DNA from: JBBRCE01 sp038205115 | GTDB taxonomy: Bacteria; Planctomycetota; Planctomycetia; Pirellulales; JBBRCE01 | DNA length: 34,167 bases | Assembly (NCBI GenBank): GCA_038205115.1 | Contig: JBBRCE010000052.1 | Location: 1 to 34,167 of the forward strand | Reading direction: 5' to 3' | Shown here: positions 34,024 to 34,167 of the stretch, piece by piece | Layout: each line of letters opens with the position of its first letter | How positions within the stretch are numbered: position 1 is the stretch's first letter | Program-made: the position numbers and the translations under genes | The notes under the pieces: generated by a model | Database searches by the model: none | What the model saw: only the letters and a program-made list of their open reading frames with translations | What the model was told of the DNA's origin: nothing

Positions 34024-34167
34024 TGTCAGTGGGCGCTTGAAAAGGGGCCGCGCGTGGGCGCTTCAAAAGGGGCCGGGGGGATGATGTTTGATAATCGTTA
34101 AAATCGTTCTGTTTGGCAAGTCGTTTAGGACTGGGAAGTGGCACTTTCCTGGTTCGGCGAAGTCGTC
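34024..34167. mobile_element. End of an IS21-family-like insertion sequence (partial)
   Basis: The edge starts TGTCAGTGGGCG at 34024. Two near-identical 21-base units follow, GTGGGCGCTTGAAAAGGGG-type at 34029-34049 and 34054-34074, with one mismatch and a 25-base period. IS21 elements start with TGT and have such repeated transposase-binding sites at each end. The element has interrupted the MBG gene to its left. No transposase reading frame is recognisable in the remaining 90 bases, so which end this is cannot be said. Confidence 0.6.

Overview
The window looks like chromosome from a planctomycete, most likely of the Pirellulales. Several protein traits point there: an N-terminal MDNPFQSP motif on a membrane protein, a type I sulfatase, an FHA-GAF-SpoIIE phosphatase, a Hanks-type kinase with a planctomycete-style N-terminal extension, a large MBG-repeat surface protein, and a LLLPAIQSARQAA segment that recalls DUF1559 proteins. 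No rRNA, tRNA or CRISPR array was seen.

Positions 1-3960 are an accessory patch. It opens with the cut end of an IS66-type element (1-140) and an unrecognised reverse-strand gene (552-1052). A small plasmid or ICE-like block follows: ardC (antirestriction) and three small genes, each closed by or next to a strong hairpin. Two identical 102-bp elements with perfect 24-bp terminal inverted repeats bracket this block in the same orientation. A short open frame that may be the C-terminal tail of a lost integrase (3770-3958) marks the right edge. A decayed transposase remnant (5321-5604) lies slightly further in.

From 4003 the content is chromosomal. Two Gfo/Idh/MocA oxidoreductases face each other, followed by bioA and a small lipoprotein on the reverse strand. 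A forward cluster tssK-tssL-tssM (9115-13088) encodes part of a type VI secretion system. Its TssM is unusual: the Walker A motif is lost, the protein stops right after the third membrane segment (so the periplasmic half is absent), and a proline-rich linker carries RGTMML twice. Next come a four-helix membrane protein, a secreted VWA protein, and a reverse block hisI-hisG-metK with a visible promoter before metK.

From 18061 to 31326 there are signalling and envelope genes: the FHA-GAF-SpoIIE phosphatase, a DUF4105 lipoprotein, a cobalamin-binding-type protein without signal peptide, several secreted planctomycete proteins, a sulfatase, a coiled-coil protein, a Ser/Thr kinase ending in a degenerate receiver domain, and a stand-alone cysteine-rich domain resembling the C-terminus of STM4011-type radical SAM proteins.

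The window ends with a reverse-strand MBG-repeat protein (four 83-residue repeats) whose 5' end is cut by what looks like the end of an IS21-family element (34024-34167).

The most interesting reading is that the T6SS trio is a reduced, phosphorylation-linked membrane complex. The TssM linker motif has Leu at Thr+3, a position FHA domains read, and both an FHA-phosphatase and a Ser/Thr kinase are encoded in the same window. The link is inference.
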